This document shows, piece after piece, positions 1 to 7,577 of a stretch of 64,000 nucleotides of DNA. The DNA comes from Citrobacter sedlakii NBRC 105722 (GTDB lineage Bacteria > Pseudomonadota > Gammaproteobacteria > Enterobacterales > Enterobacteriaceae): the NCBI RefSeq assembly GCF_000759835.1, contig NZ_BBNB01000014.1, forward strand, positions 1 to 64,000. The letters are read 5' to 3'. The notes below the pieces were generated by a model. That model was not told the origin of the DNA, did no database searches, and was given only the letters and a program-made list of their open reading frames with translations. Made by a program: the position numbers and the translations under genes. Within the stretch, counting starts at the first letter, position 1. Each line of letters begins with the position of its first letter.

Positions 1-519
1 ACATTCCCGGTTCTGGAAGAGCGGGAACTTAACGATTACATTCTGGTATTCCCTGCCGATTCCGGGATTAAGCCGATTTATGTGTATCTGAAAGATGATT
101 CACGAAATCAACCCGGAACAGCTACTGGCAACGGTGTAAAACTATCCGGAGATAAACCTTGGCTAGATTTATCTGTTACAAACTCGGGAGATGGGGCTCC
201 AATACCATCTCTGGTAGCAGATACTCTACGAGGTAAGAAGTTCAGCTCTTATGATGACTTCCGTGAAGCTGTCTGGAATGAAGTCGGTAAGTACCCAGAA
301 TTAACTAAAGACCTTACAACAGTAAACAAAGACAGGGTTGCAGATGGTCTTTCACCATGGGTTCCCAAAGAGGGTCAATACATAGGACCAAACACTATTT
401 TTAAAAAATTCGAGATTCATCATGTAATTCCCATAAAAGATGGGGGAGGCGTCTATGGTATGGATAACATACGTATAGTTACGCCTAAACTACATGATGA
501 AATACATTACAGGAGATAG
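1..519 (+). CDS. S-type pyocin / colicin-like HNH DNase bacteriocin, C-terminal part (5' end outside window)
   Basis: The reading frame is open from base 1, so the gene begins upstream of the window; the GTG at 82 is internal. The first residues (DYILVFPADSGIKPIYVYLK) look like the end of the pyocin S domain that carries the killing domain across the target envelope. From about base 91 it reads as a colicin E2/E9-type DNase: the RNQPGTATGNG linker, a KFSSYDDFREAVWNEV helix, and a terminal HNH motif (EIHHVIPI, GGVYGMDNI, TPKLHDEIH) whose histidines would hold the metal and the scissile phosphate. It cuts chromosomal DNA of competitors. The immunity gene follows after 8 bases. The complete nuclease tip suggests a live toxin, but the N-terminal receptor-binding part cannot be judged here. 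Confidence 0.85.
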   Translation, partial: TFPVLEERELNDYILVFPADSGIKPIYVYLKDDSRNQPGTATGNGVKLSGDKPWLDLSVTNSGDGAPIPSLVADTLRGKKFSSYDDFREAVWNEVGKYPELTKDLTTVNKDRVADGLSPWVPKEGQYIGPNTIFKKFEIHHVIPIKDGGGVYGMDNIRIVTPKLHDEIHYRR

Positions 520-527
520 GTGACATT

Positions 528-824
528 ATGAATATGCCAGTTTTGAAAGATAGACTTGAGGATTACACTGAAAACGAGTTTCTAGAAATCCTGTATGAGT
601 TTAGAAAAAACACCAGAAAAGAGAAAGAATTAAAAGGAAAAAAACCGGATGAATATTTTGACATGCTAATGGATAATTTTATCAAAGTTACAAATCACCC
701 TAAAGGCAGCGATTTAATCGTATTTCCAGATAAAGATGAGGATGGAGAACCCTCGAAAGTTCTAGAACTAGTCAAAAACTGGCGTAAATCGCAAGGACTC
801 CCATTGTTCAAAGACTCAAAGTAA
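528..824 (+). CDS. Colicin/pyocin DNase immunity protein (ImmE2/ImmE9 family)
   Basis: This 98-residue acidic protein protects the producer by binding next to the active site of the cognate HNH nuclease. It has the family layout: an N-terminal DYTENEFLEIL helix, and the helix III signature HPKGSDLIVFP, which in ImmE9 reads HPSGSDLIYYP. The two tyrosines that anchor ImmE9 to its toxin are here V and F, so pairing specificity probably differs from the E colicins. A good Shine-Dalgarno (AGGAGATAGG) overlaps the end of the toxin gene, 8 bases away, so the two are co-translated. The start could also be the second ATG at 534. Confidence 0.88.
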   Translation: MNMPVLKDRLEDYTENEFLEILYEFRKNTRKEKELKGKKPDEYFDMLMDNFIKVTNHPKGSDLIVFPDKDEDGEPSKVLELVKNWRKSQGLPLFKDSK

Positions 825-922
825 TGATGAAAATAATAAGGGTATTCACTATTCATGACTCAACGGAAGAAAACAGATTTACAGTTACTTCAATGTATTC
901 TGCCAGAAATGGGGTTTATTGA
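824..922 (+). CDS. Short ORF translationally coupled to the immunity gene (32 aa, doubtful)
   Basis: The ATG overlaps the immunity stop codon (TAATG), with a second ATG at 827, and the frame runs to TGA at 920-922. The 32 residues contain no signal peptide or lipobox, so it is not a colicin lysis lipoprotein. It may be the truncated start of a former downstream gene, since base composition and frame break down just after it. I do not recognise it; the coupling is the only support. Confidence 0.25.
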   Translation: MMKIIRVFTIHDSTEENRFTVTSMYSARNGVY

Positions 923-1095
923 CGAACGGAGATAGATTACATCCGCAAACTGGATGTGTACATCTTCGCCGACAGCCCGCTTCACTATCATTTTGATGTA
1001 CGCCTGCCGTATCGCGAGCCGTCGAGTCTGTTCGACGGCACGGCAGAATCGGTCCAGGACGTGCGGGCTTGGCCACCGGTACGGTCGCTACGCAG
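923..1095 (+). pseudogene. Unrecognised coding fragment (LDVYIFADSPLHYHFDVRLP)
   Basis: GC-rich DNA between two AT-rich cassettes that stays open for about 57 codons. The translation is protein-like, with LDVYIFADSPLHYHFDVRLP followed by YREPSSLFDGTAESVQDVRA and WPPVRSLRR. It has no plausible start: a stop codon lies just upstream, and at about 1095 it runs into a pyocin-domain segment in a different frame. It appears to be a piece of a larger gene stranded by recombination. I cannot name the family. Confidence 0.4.
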
Positions 1096-1154
1096 GATTA
1101 CATTCTGGTTTTCCCTGCCGATGCCGGGATTAAGCCGATTTAAGTTTATCTCAA
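1096..1154 (+). repeat. Direct repeat of bases 34-92 (pyocin domain end)
   Basis: Fifty-nine bases are shared with positions 34-92 in the same orientation with five mismatches, ending where the two toxin modules diverge. The repeat is long enough for homologous exchange, which would swap the HNH nuclease/immunity cassette for the second toxin/immunity cassette, or delete it. Confidence 0.85.
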
Positions 1155-1227
1155 TGAGGTCAAAAAATCTTATATTCATGGCTACAAGCACTACCCGCCT
1201 AAAAATAGCCCTGGAGTGAAGTTGTGA
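1096..1227 (+). pseudogene. Second, broken copy of the pyocin S-domain end
   Basis: Frame +1 reads DYILVFPADAGIKPI, stop, VYLNEVKKSYIHGYKHYPPK and then NSPGVKL before TGA at 1225. It repeats the intact segment at 34-92 with five differences in 59 bases. One of them turns the TAT codon after KPI into TAA (1141-1143). After the stop the sequence diverges into a different linker leading to another toxin tip in the next frame. This is what polymorphic-toxin loci leave when a displaced C-terminal cassette is parked behind the active gene. Confidence 0.75.
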
Positions 1228-1469
1228 AAAACACAACGTCTGGCCCAGCAAAATTTAAGCCAGAAGTTGACATTGAGTCTATAAATCATGATGTTTGGAA
1301 GAATGACATCCCAACTACAAATGATCAAAATTGGAAGATCAAAGAGTTCGATAACGTAAAGGGAGCATACAAAGGTAAAGAAACTAATTGGGTAGTGACT
1401 AAAGAATCACAAGGAACTATCCACTCTCATCCAATTGGGCCTCAAGAAGTCAGGAAATTAATGAAATGA
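1224..1469 (+). CDS. Orphan C-terminal toxin module, frameshifted relative to the pyocin remnant
   Basis: An 81-residue frame from a GTG overlapping the pyocin remnant's TGA (GTGA). It has no ribosome site of its own worth the name, so it probably was the tip of the upstream pyocin remnant before a one-base frameshift. The sequence is soluble and lysine-rich, with the conserved-looking ending KESQGTIHSHPIGPQEVRKL. The xxGTIHxHPI pattern resembles C-terminal toxin domains of polymorphic toxins, but I cannot name the family or its activity. It is followed, with an ATGA overlap, by a broken small acidic protein, the expected place for its immunity gene. Confidence 0.5.
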   Translation: MKNTTSGPAKFKPEVDIESINHDVWKNDIPTTNDQNWKIKEFDNVKGAYKGKETNWVVTKESQGTIHSHPIGPQEVRKLMK

Positions 1470-1804
1470 AAAAAAACAATCTAATTTTAGATAAAGTTCA
1501 TCATGTAGAATGAGTACTGAATATTTATGATGAACTTTCAAGCTTAGACTTTACCAAAGCAATATTTGAGCAAGTCACTAAGCTAGACGAGGATCTTTTT
1601 CAACTAACTTTCAACAATGGAAATATTCTTGATATTGGATGGACCTCTGCATTTGAGGAAGAAGGTAGATTTATAATACAAGTTATCTCAAATGAAGATT
1701 GGGAGATGCCAATATATAAATCATTTGCAAGTTGGGACGAGGAAGAGTTAAGCGATAAGATCGACGAAGCTTTGAAAAATTGTTCATATAAAAACCCAAT
1801 ATGA
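1466..1804 (+). pseudogene. Probable immunity gene broken by one in-frame stop codon
   Basis: ATG at 1466 overlaps the preceding stop (ATGA) and has an AGGA Shine-Dalgarno. The frame gives MKKNNLILDKVHHVE, then TGA at 1511-1513, then 96 further sense codons to TGA at 1802-1804. The second part is a normal-looking acidic protein (LDFTKAIFEQVTKLDEDLFQ ... WDEEELSDKIDEAL). Size, acidity and position directly behind a toxin tip fit an immunity protein. A single base change accounts for the break. A reading error is possible; otherwise the gene died recently, along with its frameshifted toxin. Confidence 0.65.
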
Positions 1805-1911
1805 AATTACAAATTCAACATATCGGTGTTAACAACATCTGGCACGACTGGCTGTTGATATAACCATTGAGGCGTAGAAACGGCTTAGCACGATTGAGTA
1901 TGGGAAGTGTT

Positions 1912-2440
1912 TGTAAATAGACCCGTTTTAGTTCCATGCATTTTTTGAGATCCCGGCCAAATAATGTTGTTGTCGGTATTCCTCTGGTGTCATATTGCTC
2001 AGTGATTCATGCGGGCATTCACAGTTATATTCTGACAACCATTTTTCCGTGATTTCCCGCACTTCATTCAGCGTTCTGAACAGATAAAAATCGAGTATTT
2101 CTGTACGGTATGTCCGGTTAAAGCGCTCAATGAAAGCGTTCTGCGCCGACCTGCCCGGCTGGATAAATTCCAGTTTTACTCCATGTTTCTCTGCCCAATC
2201 AGCCCGCGCCAGTGAAATAAACTCCGGAGCATTATCCATGCGAAGCATGGCTGGATAGCCGCGGTTTGCCGCGATCCTGTCGAGCACCCGGACCACTCGC
2301 GGGGCTGGCAGATTCAGATCGATTTCAATCGACAATGCCTCCCGGCAGACATCCTTAACAGTTCGTCCGGCTTCAACCGATTTGATTACGGCAATGATCT
2401 GGTGCTCAGTAAAACGGGCTTTACGTATAGCGATCTCCTT
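1912..2440 (-). mobile_element. Internally deleted IS3-family insertion sequence
   Basis: About 0.5 kb remains of an element that would normally be about 1.2 kb. The right end probably lies at 1912, where TGTAAATAGACCCG starts with the TG typical of IS3-family ends; this is inferred, because no matching left-end repeat is present. The left part runs from the orfA ribosome site (GGAGAT at 2431-2436) and stops against a recombinase tail. Most of orfA and the first two thirds of orfB are missing, so it cannot transpose by itself. Confidence 0.75.
1928..2428 (-). pseudogene. IS3-family transposase orfA/orfB in-frame deletion fusion
   Basis: The N-terminal 30 codons read as orfA (RKARFTEHQIIAVIKSVEAG, RTVKDVCREA), but the start codon is ATA instead of ATG. 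They join in frame to the orfB integrase core (LSIEIDLNLPAPRVVRVLDR onward), which continues to the usual end SKNAWN. The core keeps the second Asp (MDNAPEF, normally DNGPEF) and the Glu of the catalytic triad 36 residues later (IERFNRTYR); the first Asp of DDE is deleted. The junction sits on CGGGAGGCA (about 2337-2345), a string expected both in orfA (CREA) and orfB (REA), which points to a microhomology deletion. Confidence 0.8.
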
Positions 2441-2460
2441 CGTTGGCAGCGTGAGTATGC

Positions 2461-2697
2461 CGGAAGATCTCTAAATGTGAATGGCACGATTATGCGGGAT
2501 ACTTACACAACCATCTCCGCGATGCCGGGCTGACGGGCGAATACTCCCCTCACTCCCTGCGCTATGCCTGGGCGCAGGACGCGATCAGCTATTACAAGGA
2601 TCAGGGATTAAGCCACAAAGAGGCACTGGCGGTAACCTCAACAGATCTGGGACATGGGGATGGGCGAGGACGGTATATCGAGCAAGTTTATGGCTAA
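2461..2697 (+). pseudogene. C-terminal remnant of a second tyrosine recombinase
   Basis: In frame +1 the translation reads HDYAGYLHNHLRDAGLTGEY, SPHSLRYAWAQDAISYYKDQ, GLSHKEALAVTSTDLGHGDG and RGRYIEQVYG, stop. It has the late catalytic features of tyrosine recombinases: HSLR (H-x-x-R), LGHG, and the terminal tyrosine in GRYIEQVYG. The N-terminal and core-binding parts with the first arginine are gone; an IS element abuts the 5' side. It is not a duplicate of the P4-type integrase at 4483-5736, so a different mobile element once sat here. Confidence 0.75.
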
Positions 2698-2771
2698 ATT
2701 AATTAGCCCGATATCCATCATAAAAGCAATATAAATAGCAACATAACTTCTAGTATCAATCACTCTAAATG

Positions 2772-4430
2772 CTAGTATTTTCTCTTTGTGTAATACCAGA
2801 TAATTGCAGATATTGCTAAAACTAAAACAGCAGAGATCCCAAAAGAAATAAAAGGTGCTATAACTTTATTCATTCCACTCCATTTATTAAGAATTAGTGG
2901 ATTAACTGCAAATTCAGCAAAACTTGTAACACCAACCAAACCGAAAATAAATGTTAACCAATAATTGCTAGAGTTTCTTGCTGAATCTGACCTATATTTA
3001 AGTTCGTCCATGCGAAATCTAGCCATCTCTTTCGAAGAAGCAATTAAACTCTCTGTCCCAAAAGATTTAATGAGATATGAAAGCGTATCAGAAATTTCCC
3101 CAGATATACTACTATGATGAATTTTATTTTCTGTTTCTGCCAATGTTGTATAGGAGATAAATAGATGCTGTTCAGATGGCGGGTTATTAGCCCAAGAGCA
3201 CGCTCTAGAAATACTCATATTATGATATTCAACCTGCTCAACTCTTGCCTGATTTTCAAGTATTCTTGATGAGGTATTTCTGTCATCCCAAATATCTTCT
3301 GACTCATTCTCTCCTCTTAACCAAGTCCATAAGTAAATGGATCTATTTGCATGTAGACAATAATCATTAAACTTCCTTAAATCTGGCGGCAAGGAGTTTT
3401 TCTTTTCGCTGATATCAGCTCTATTCAAAAACTTAACCAATGACTCAGAGAAATTTTTCAACAAAGCACTTTTATCCTGAGGTTGCTTATCGAAACGTAA
3501 AAGAGAAACAGAAGGCCGTCCGTGCCAAAGATAACTATATGATTTAGCTTTATTATTCTTAAATTGTGGAACCAACATGCTACTAATAACGTTTGAATAT
3601 ATAGAACGACACATTTCAATCGTAGATTCCCATGATTCATTCTCCTCCGTTCCTGCAATCTGGTGCAAAATCCATTCTCTATGATTATCGAACGAAAAAG
3701 TACAACCTTCTTTCTCAAAAGATTCAGTTAATACTTTCATGCTATTATCTCGCATCTTCTGTTTTAATTTTCTTATTTCTCTTCCATCAAGATAATTTCC
3801 ACCAATTGAAAAAACATCTTCAAAGCTATTTTCTAAAACTACTTCACCATCGAGCATTTGAAGTTTCGCATCAACCCATATTTTATCAAAATATCTTTGA
3901 CTTATGTTTATAATTGATGATAAGAAACTGTCATCATCAATCCCATTCCATTTACCATCAAATTGAAAATAAATGATAGCGATTCCATCACGGTAGATCT
4001 TTACTCCCGGATACATAGGGTACTGCTCATTACTTATCTCCAGAACAAAGGGAGGTAATGATGTTCTTATGTAAGCCTGATTATCATTCACGAGTCTATT
4101 TTCATGGAAAAACAACTCGGAAGAAATCATTAAATCAGGAATTATTTCTTTTGGTATATCATCATCAAAATTTATTTCCCATGAAGAATCCCAATTTCTT
4201 CCTTCTGGATGTAAATTACTATATTTTATTTGATTATTTTCATTGAGATATAAAAACTTAAAATCTGAAAAACAAACATATTTAGAAAACCCTGATTTAA
4301 GAAGTTTATTAGCAGTCTTCAATAAGTCTACCGAATGAACTTCAAAACCTAACGAATAATTGTAAAACACATTTACTTGATTAATAAAAAGACGCTTTTT
4401 TTGTTTATTATTAAGCATATTAAAAAACAT
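2772..4430 (-). CDS. AT-rich membrane protein of unknown function on the integrase-proximal island
   Basis: A 552-residue protein I do not recognise. The long soluble N-terminal region (about residues 1-480) shows no nucleotide-binding, nuclease or protease motif that I can see. Towards the C-terminus a helical stretch rich in charged residues (SSKEMARFRMDELKYRSDSA) precedes two membrane segments (YWLTFIFGLVGVTSFAEFAV and VIAPFISFGISAVLVLAISA) and a short basic tail YYTKRKY, so the large domain and tail face the same side, probably the cytoplasm. The architecture recalls CorA-like or abortive-infection membrane effectors but is not diagnostic. Its base composition is far more AT-rich than the core genome and it stands alone beside the integrase, as cargo genes do. 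A GTG at 4442 is an alternative start; the ATG at 4430 has a weak GTGAG in front. Confidence 0.7.
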   Translation of the reverse strand: MFFNMLNNKQKKRLFINQVNVFYNYSLGFEVHSVDLLKTANKLLKSGFSKYVCFSDFKFLYLNENNQIKYSNLHPEGRNWDSSWEINFDDDIPKEIIPDLMISSELFFHENRLVNDNQAYIRTSLPPFVLEISNEQYPMYPGVKIYRDGIAIIYFQFDGKWNGIDDDSFLSSIINISQRYFDKIWVDAKLQMLDGEVVLENSFEDVFSIGGNYLDGREIRKLKQKMRDNSMKVLTESFEKEGCTFSFDNHREWILHQIAGTEENESWESTIEMCRSIYSNVISSMLVPQFKNNKAKSYSYLWHGRPSVSLLRFDKQPQDKSALLKNFSESLVKFLNRADISEKKNSLPPDLRKFNDYCLHANRSIYLWTWLRGENESEDIWDDRNTSSRILENQARVEQVEYHNMSISRACSWANNPPSEQHLFISYTTLAETENKIHHSSISGEISDTLSYLIKSFGTESLIASSKEMARFRMDELKYRSDSARNSSNYWLTFIFGLVGVTSFAEFAVNPLILNKWSGMNKVIAPFISFGISAVLVLAISAIIWYYTKRKY

Positions 4431-4482
4431 AGTCGAACTCACTAATTTTATAGAAATTTTATCTTAATCGTGCAATAAACCA

Positions 4483-5736
4483 TTACATAGCAAGGTTCAT
4501 CCACTCCTCGTACTTCCTCGGCGAAAACGGGGTGAGCGTCACTGTTGTTCCAGCAATCCAACCATCAACCATGTCCGCCCACTGCTGCAACATGTAAGCT
4601 CGCGGTCGCGCGTATTCGGCTTTGTTATAAATTGCTCTCACCCCTTTCTGCTCATGTGCGAGACATTTCTCTATCCAGTCCGATGGATACCCTGCCTCAT
4701 GCAATAACGTGCTAGCCGTCCGCCGCATGTCATGGACGGTAAAGTGCTCCAGCGCCTTCCCTTGCGACTGTGCCACTTTTACGGTTGTAGTGATAACGCC
4801 GTTCAGGGCTGCATTAGACAGTGGTTTGTTGATGTTATAGCGCCCTGCAAGTAAGTAAGGACTTCCTCCGGCACACATTTTCAGGCCTATCAGCAAATCA
4901 TTAACCTGGCGCGAAAGATAGATGACATGAGTCCGGCCTCCTTTCATACGGCCAGCAGGAATGGTCCACTCATTGGTTTTGAAATCAACCTCATCCCAGG
5001 TCGCTAAAGTGAACTCGCTTTTACGTACCATTGTCAGAAATATAATCTTCAATGCCAGTTTGAGCGTTGGCATCCCTGCAACGGTATCCAGTGTATTGAA
5101 GAAAATGCCAACTTCTCGCGGGGAAAGGCTTCTGAGCCTGGGAGTGAACGTTGCGATAGAACTCGCTTTAATATCCTGAGCCGGATTAGAAAAACTGTGC
5201 CCTCGATCATTTGCATAACGATAGACACTGCTGATTATCTCGCGAACCTGTACCGCTGTTGCATTACCTCCTCGATCTATTATCCGATCGCAAAGGTCGC
5301 GCACCATTGCCGTAGTAATTTCGGTCATTAATTTGTTGCCCAGCACAGGCAGGATATCTCGCTCAATAACCGCTTCTTTCATCGCTCTGGTACTGTCCGC
5401 CAGTGTTACATGCTTCATGTAATTGTCGGTATATACCGTCAGCGTCTCACTCTCCCGGAGCTTATTTTTACCGTAACGTTTGTCTACAGCAGGTGATATG
5501 CCTGACTTGAGCAGCTTTTTCGCGGTATGAAGTTTTTCCCTTGCTTCAGCCAGAGAAATACCGTCAATACCATACTTCCCTAATGTCAGTGTTTCTCGTC
5601 TTCCGTTGATACTGTAATCGTAGCGAAACGAGACTGTGCCTGACGTCAGCACTGCAACATACAAACCATCCCGGTCAGTAACTTTATAAAGTTTGTCCTT
5701 TGGCTTGAGGTTTTTCAGTTTGATATCAGTCAGCAT
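4483..5736 (-). CDS. int: P4-family tyrosine integrase of the guaA island
   Basis: This 417-residue site-specific recombinase has the N-terminal DUF4102-type arm-binding domain (about 1-90; LTDIKLKNLKPKDKLYKVTD, RDGLYVAV), a SAM-like core-binding domain (about 100-190) and the catalytic domain. The catalytic set is complete: R238 (MVRKSE), H335 and R338 (HDMRR), H361 (LAHEQKG) and nucleophile Y370 (AIYNKAEY). Length matches the family. It lies 203 bases from the guaA stop and reads away from guaA, the usual place for an integrase next to its attachment site. A GGTGA Shine-Dalgarno precedes the ATG. It should be able to insert and excise the island if the far attachment site survives outside the window. 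Confidence 0.93.
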   Translation of the reverse strand: MLTDIKLKNLKPKDKLYKVTDRDGLYVAVLTSGTVSFRYDYSINGRRETLTLGKYGIDGISLAEAREKLHTAKKLLKSGISPAVDKRYGKNKLRESETLTVYTDNYMKHVTLADSTRAMKEAVIERDILPVLGNKLMTEITTAMVRDLCDRIIDRGGNATAVQVREIISSVYRYANDRGHSFSNPAQDIKASSIATFTPRLRSLSPREVGIFFNTLDTVAGMPTLKLALKIIFLTMVRKSEFTLATWDEVDFKTNEWTIPAGRMKGGRTHVIYLSRQVNDLLIGLKMCAGGSPYLLAGRYNINKPLSNAALNGVITTTVKVAQSQGKALEHFTVHDMRRTASTLLHEAGYPSDWIEKCLAHEQKGVRAIYNKAEYARPRAYMLQQWADMVDGWIAGTTVTLTPFSPRKYEEWMNLAM

Positions 5737-5939
5737 AAAATCACCATTTTGGCATTATTTTTACAACGGTATCAGACAGAGAGAAAAATACACCTCTAAG
5801 GCGATACCGTGAGAAATACCGCTAAAAAGTGTGAACTGGAGTGAGGAAACATGAATGCACATAAATAAAAACCCCCTGTAAAAACAGAGGGTTGATTGCA
5901 TTTTTACCTGTTCATGAAAACTCAGGAAGGGTTATCGGC
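5737..5939. other. Integrase-guaA junction, presumed attachment-site region
   Basis: About 200 bases between int and guaA. They hold the guaA terminator and short repeated ATACCG/CGGTAT strings (CGGTATC at 5768-5774, GATACCG at 5803-5809, ATACCGC near 5814) that could be integrase arm sites. The guaA 3' end is a known island insertion site, and the crossover core is expected to include the last guaA codons. I found no second copy of the guaA tail in the window, so the other attachment site lies to the left. Exact core bases are not visible from one end. Confidence 0.5.
5861..5893 (-). terminator. Rho-independent terminator of guaBA
   Basis: Read on the minus strand, ACCCTCTGT and ACAGGGGGT (5884-5892 and 5871-5879) form a nine-pair stem with one mismatch around a short A/T loop, followed by TTTTATTTAT. 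It lies 47 bases past the guaA stop. Confidence 0.85.
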
Positions 5940-7517
5940 TTATTCCCACTCAATGGTAGCGGGGGGCTTACCGCTGATGTCATACACCACGCGGGAAATG
6001 CCGTTCACTTCATTGATGATGCGGTTAGACACGCGGCCTAAGAAGTCATACGGCAGGTGCGCCCAGTGCGCGGTCATAAAGTCGATGGTTTCAACCGCAC
6101 GCAGAGAGACAACCCAGTCGTATTTACGACCGTCGCCCATCACGCCAACCGAACGAACCGGCAGGAATACGGTGAACGCCTGGCTTACCTTGTTGTACAG
6201 GTCAGCTTTGTGCAGTTCCTCGATGAAGATCGCGTCCGCACGACGCAGCAGATCGCAATACTCTTTCTTCACTTCGCCCAGCACGCGTACGCCCAGACCT
6301 GGCCCCGGGAACGGGTGACGGTAAAGCATGTCGTACGGCAGACCCAGCTCCAGACCAATCTTGCGTACTTCGTCTTTGAACAGCTCTTTTAGCGGTTCAA
6401 CCAGACCCATCTTCATCTCTTTTGGCAGACCGCCGACGTTATGGTGAGATTTGATGACGTGCGCCTTACCGGTTGCTGAAGCAGCAGACTCGATGACGTC
6501 CGGGTAGATAGTGCCCTGAGCAAGCCATTTCACCTCTTCCAGCTTCAGCGCTTCTTCGTCGAACACCTCCACGAAAACGCGGCCAATGATCTTACGTTTT
6601 GCTTCCGGATCGTTTTCACCCGCCAGCGCGCTGAGGAAGCGGTCTTCCGCCGGAACATGAACGATGTTCAGACCGAAATGGTCGCCGAACATATCCATCA
6701 CCTGCTGCGCTTCATTCAGACGCAGCAAACCGTTATCAACAAAGACGCAGGTCAGGTTTTTGCCGATCGCACGGTGCAGCAGCATCGCGGTGACGGAGGA
6801 GTCAACCCCACCGGACAGACCGAGGATCACTTTGTCATCACCGACCTGCTGACGGATACGCTCAACCGCGTCGTCGATGATTTTTGCCGGCGTCCACAGC
6901 GCTTCACACTGGCAGATATCGCGCACGAAGCGCTCCAGCATACGCATCCCTTGACGGGTGTGCGTCACTTCCGGGTGGAACTGCACGCCGTAGAAACGTT
7001 TTTCCTCATTCGCCATGATGGCGAACGGGCAGCTTTCGGTGCTGGCAACGGTCACAAAGTCAGACGGGATAGCGGTGACTTTATCGCCGTGGCTCATCCA
7101 GACGTCGAGCAGCGGCTTGCCGTCGGCGGTCAAGGAATCTTCGATGCCACGCACCAGCGCGCTGTCGCTAACCACTTCAACCTGGGCGTAGCCAAATTCG
7201 CGCTCGCTGGAGCCTTCTACATGACCGCCCAACTGCATCGCCATGGTCTGCATGCCGTAGCAAACGCCAAATACCGGTACGCCCGCTTCAAAAACGTATT
7301 GCGGCGCGCGCGGACTGTTTTCTTCGGTGGTGCTTTCAGGGCCGCCGGAAAGAATGATACCGCTAGGATTAAACTCGCGAATCTGTGCTTCAGTTACATC
7401 CCAAGCCCACAGTTCGCAGTACACGCCGAGTTCACGTACGCGACGCGCAACCAGCTGAGTGTACTGCGATCCGAAATCAAGGATGAGAATGCGATGCTTG
7501 TGAATATTGTCTGTCAT
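5940..7517 (-). CDS. guaA: GMP synthase (glutamine-hydrolysing)
   Basis: Converts XMP, ATP and glutamine to GMP, the last step of guanine nucleotide synthesis. The 525 residues match E. coli GuaA in length. The class I amidotransferase half carries C86 (GVCYGMQ), H181 and E183 (QFHPEVTH). The ATP pyrophosphatase half starts with the P-loop LSGGVDSS, and the dimerisation domain ends in the conserved PPATIEWE. I chose the ATG at 7517 ([18 protein letters not shown]), matching the family; the frame stays open 10 codons further upstream. It is the second gene of the guaBA operon, 60 bases behind guaB. Its 3' end borders a genomic island, but the terminal codons are intact. Confidence 0.98.
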   Translation of the reverse strand: MTDNIHKHRILILDFGSQYTQLVARRVRELGVYCELWAWDVTEAQIREFNPSGIILSGGPESTTEENSPRAPQYVFEAGVPVFGVCYGMQTMAMQLGGHVEGSSEREFGYAQVEVVSDSALVRGIEDSLTADGKPLLDVWMSHGDKVTAIPSDFVTVASTESCPFAIMANEEKRFYGVQFHPEVTHTRQGMRMLERFVRDICQCEALWTPAKIIDDAVERIRQQVGDDKVILGLSGGVDSSVTAMLLHRAIGKNLTCVFVDNGLLRLNEAQQVMDMFGDHFGLNIVHVPAEDRFLSALAGENDPEAKRKIIGRVFVEVFDEEALKLEEVKWLAQGTIYPDVIESAASATGKAHVIKSHHNVGGLPKEMKMGLVEPLKELFKDEVRKIGLELGLPYDMLYRHPFPGPGLGVRVLGEVKKEYCDLLRRADAIFIEELHKADLYNKVSQAFTVFLPVRSVGVMGDGRKYDWVVSLRAVETIDFMTAHWAHLPYDFLGRVSNRIINEVNGISRVVYDISGKPPATIEWE

Positions 7518-7545
7518 TGACGCTAATTCCGAGGCAAATGAAACC

Positions 7546-7568
7546 AAAAAAAGCGCCCGTCAGGGCGC
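7546..7568 (-). terminator. Terminator-like hairpin between guaB and guaA
   Basis: On the minus strand GCGCCC-TGAC-GGGCGC is followed directly by seven T. This is a textbook intrinsic terminator placed inside the operon, between the guaB stop and the guaA ribosome site. It should lower guaA expression relative to guaB or act as an attenuator. Confidence 0.8.
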
Positions 7569-7577
7569 GTAAACTTA

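Noticed and set aside
5768-5830. Promoter pair for int from the CGGTAT/ATACCG repeats
   Set aside because: The strings are short and do not position as -35/-10 boxes; kept only as possible integrase arm sites.
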